Shown in pieces: positions 62,415 through 64,000 of a DNA stretch of 64,000 nucleotides (position 1 is the stretch's first letter; every line of letters starts with the position of its first letter). The DNA comes from Chimaeribacter arupi. Lineage in GTDB: Bacteria; Pseudomonadota; Gammaproteobacteria; Enterobacterales; Enterobacteriaceae. The DNA lies in the NCBI RefSeq assembly GCF_002858805.1, contig NZ_PJZI01000022.1, positions 1 through 64,000 on the forward strand, written 5' to 3'. Made by a program: the position numbers and the translations under genes. The notes below the pieces were generated by a model. That model had not been told where the DNA came from and made no database searches. It was given only the letters and a program-made list of their open reading frames with translations.

Positions 62415-63122
62415 ATGTTATTTACCCCCCCACTGCAACACGCCACCCTGATTAAGCGTTACAAACGTTTTCTGGCCGATGTGATCACCCCTGACGGCAC
62501 CCTGCTGACGCTGCACTGCGCCAATACCGGCGCGATGACCGGCTGCGCGACGCCGGGTGATACCGTCTGGTACTCCACCTCACCCAACCTGAAACGCAAA
62601 TACGCCCACACCTGGGAGTTATCTGAAACGCAACAGGGGCACTGGATTTGCGTGAATACTCAACGGGCTAACGGGCTGGTGCGCGAAGCGGTTGAACAGG
62701 GGCGCATCCCTGAATTATCCGGTTACAGTCGCGTGCAGAGTGAAATAAAATATGGTGGCGAAAACAGCCGTATCGACCTGTTATTACAGGCGGAAAACCA
62801 ACCCGACTGCTATATTGAGGTGAAGTCTGTAACGTTATTGCAACATGATCGTGGTTACTTTCCTGATGCCGTGACAGTACGCGGCCAGAAGCACCTGCGG
62901 GAGTTGCAACACATGGTGGCCGAAGGCCGGCGGGCGGTGCTGTTTTTCGCGGTGCTGCACTCCGGCATTCAGGAGGTGGCTGCCGCCCGCCATATCGACC
63001 CGCGTTACGCCGGCTTGCTGGCAGAGGCGCAAAATCAGGGGGTTGAGGTGATTAGCTATGGAGCGCAGCTTTCACCGGCCGGCATTGCCCTGATGCAACC
63101 CATTCCGTTGGTATGCGAATAA
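62415..63122 (+). CDS. sfsA: DNA-binding sugar fermentation stimulation protein SfsA
   Basis: Nucleic-acid-binding protein first found to raise maltose fermentation in E. coli; it has an OB-like N-terminus and a nuclease-like fold. The 235 residues compare with 234 in E. coli. [45 protein letters not shown] and [15 protein letters not shown] are family blocks. It lies between thpR and dksA. The last 60 codons are less GC-biased than thpR. AAGGAGAGTC precedes the ATG. Confidence 0.97.
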   Translation: MLFTPPLQHATLIKRYKRFLADVITPDGTLLTLHCANTGAMTGCATPGDTVWYSTSPNLKRKYAHTWELSETQQGHWICVNTQRANGLVREAVEQGRIPELSGYSRVQSEIKYGGENSRIDLLLQAENQPDCYIEVKSVTLLQHDRGYFPDAVTVRGQKHLRELQHMVAEGRRAVLFFAVLHSGIQEVAAARHIDPRYAGLLAEAQNQGVEVISYGAQLSPAGIALMQPIPLVCE

Positions 63123-63313
63123 AAAGCCTAAGGCCGGACACCCCACAGCGAGGCTGATGTGTGTCACGCGGCGAAGCCAAAAACGCCGCGGCTCACAGGG
63201 TTGTCAAGCAGGTGAGAGGAATAATTGCCATCTACCTTCCCATCTGTTATTTATAGCGGCCTGATTTTTCCCCACGTTGGGGATCGATAGTGCGTGTTAT
63301 GAGGAGAAGCAAC

Positions 63314-63769
63314 ATGCAAGAAGGGCAAACCCGTAAAACATCCTCCTTGAGCATTCTCGCCATCGCTGGGGTGGAGCCGTATCAAGAGAAGCCAGGCGAA
63401 GAGTATATGAACGACGCCCAGCTCACTCACTTCAAGCGTATTCTTGAAGCGTGGCGCAATCAGCTCAGGGATGAAGTCGACCGTACTGTGTCTCATATGC
63501 AGGACGAAGCCGCTAATTTCCCCGATCCGGTAGACCGTGCTGCCCAGGAAGAAGAGTTCAGCCTGGAACTGCGTAACCGCGATCGCGAGCGTAAGTTGAT
63601 TAAGAAGATCGAGAAAACGCTGAAGAAAGTAGAAGACGAAGATTTCGGCTTCTGCGAGTCCTGTGGTGTTGAAATTGGTATTCGCCGCCTTGAAGCGCGT
63701 CCGACTGCTGATTTGTGTATTGACTGCAAAACCCTGGCTGAAATCCGCGAAAAGCAGATGGCCGGTTAA
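63314..63769 (+). CDS. dksA: RNA polymerase-binding transcription factor DksA
   Basis: Binds the RNA polymerase secondary channel and works with ppGpp made by RelA. The 151 residues from 63314 (GAGGAG upstream) are nearly identical to E. coli; the in-frame ATG 8 codons earlier is not used. The coiled coil (about 35-110) carries [24 protein letters not shown] with the tip aspartates D71 and D74. The zinc finger is CESCGVEIG and CIDCKTL. An AT-rich promoter region of about 190 bp precedes it. Confidence 0.98.
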   Translation: MQEGQTRKTSSLSILAIAGVEPYQEKPGEEYMNDAQLTHFKRILEAWRNQLRDEVDRTVSHMQDEAANFPDPVDRAAQEEEFSLELRNRDRERKLIKKIEKTLKKVEDEDFGFCESCGVEIGIRRLEARPTADLCIDCKTLAEIREKQMAG

Positions 63770-63781
63770 GCAAGCCTGTCA

Positions 63782-63820
63782 CGACGACGGCCGCGGTGCC
63801 CCGGCACCGCGCTGTCGTCG
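63782..63820 (+). terminator. Long hairpin between dksA and gluQ
   Basis: Outer arms CGACGAC / GTCGTCG and inner arms CGCGGTGCC / GGCACCGCG are perfectly paired, with a small internal bulge and a 2-nt loop. The tail CCACTCTTATT has few T. Terminators in this position limit gluQ expression in Shigella; this one is likely partial. Confidence 0.65.
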
Positions 63821-63831
63821 CCACTCTTATT

Positions 63832-64000
63832 ATGCCTGACGCCCTGACGCCCCCCTCCCCTTATATTGGCCGCTTTGCGCCGTCGCCTTCCGGTGAGCTT
63901 CACTTTGGTTCGCTTATCGCTGCGCTGGGCAGTTATCTGCGCGCCCGTGCCTGCGGTGGCCGCTGGCTGGTGCGTATCGAAGACATCGACCCGCCGCGTG
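63832..64000 (+). CDS. gluQ: Glutamyl-queuosine tRNA(Asp) synthetase, N-terminal part (runs off the window)
   Basis: Only the first 56 codons are present. [18 protein letters not shown] is the HIGH-like motif of GluQ-RS (GELHFG), followed by [13 protein letters not shown] and [12 protein letters not shown], as in glutamyl-tRNA synthetase paralogues that lack the anticodon domain. The enzyme adds Glu to queuosine at position 34 of tRNA-Asp, which links it to queD and queE in this window. It starts 62 nt after dksA, past a strong hairpin. The start is ATG 63832; no strong Shine-Dalgarno is seen. Confidence 0.95.
   Translation, partial: MPDALTPPSPYIGRFAPSPSGELHFGSLIAALGSYLRARACGGRWLVRIEDIDPPR

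Overview
This window is a stretch of chromosome from a high-GC member of the Enterobacterales. Protein lengths and motifs follow Escherichia coli closely (RecA, RpoS, CsrA, DksA and ErpA are nearly textbook). The gene order does not follow E. coli: barA is followed directly by cdaR-degP-dgt, and a cysG is fused to the front of the cysDNC operon. From memory, both traits fit Yersiniaceae-type genomes (Serratia or a relative) better than E. coli. The genus cannot be fixed from the sequence alone.

Layout. Bases 1-3600 hold tRNA-Arg, tRNA-Ser, csrA and alaS. Bases 3.7-6.1 kb hold recX, recA with a near-perfect LexA operator, and pncC. mutS (plus strand) then converges on rpoS with only about 260 bp between them. 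The minus-strand run nlpD-pcm-surE-truD-ispF-ispD-ftsB continues into a DUF3561 membrane gene and the sulfate-assimilation block cysG-cysD-cysN-cysC and cysJ-cysI-cysH. Bases 25.3-27.8 kb hold the queuosine genes queD and queE, with an orphan DUF2235 hydrolase between them. Next come eno, pyrG, mazG, relA and barA; rlmD, which lies between relA and barA in E. coli, is absent. From 37.6 kb the order is cdaR, degP, dgt, mtnN-btuF-yadS, a small secreted protein of unknown role, erpA, clcA, hemL, the ferrichrome operon fhuACDB, a secreted DUF1996 protein, mrcB, hrpB, thpR-sfsA, dksA, and the first 169 bases of gluQ, which runs off the end.

How it works together. Much of the window is global control and stress response: CsrA with the BarA kinase that drives the Csr small RNAs in relatives, RpoS with its processing partners NlpD, Pcm and SurE, RelA/MazG/DksA for the stringent response, RecA/RecX for SOS, and DegP for envelope stress. 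Metabolic blocks cover sulfate to sulfide with siroheme supply, isoprenoid precursors, ferrichrome and B12 uptake, and queuosine.

There is no CRISPR array, prophage, IS element or recognisable defence island. I did not find a convincing new multi-gene system. The accessory or unusual items are: the DUF2235 orphan; the two-domain secreted protein at 55-56.4 kb, which joins a DUF1996 domain to a DNRLRE/CBM96-like domain; a perfect intrinsic terminator inside the btuF signal-peptide codons; a four-copy 17-bp tandem repeat between dgt and mtnN; a perfect palindrome between fhuA and fhuC; a proline-rich insert in RecX; and a polyglutamine tail on PBP1b.
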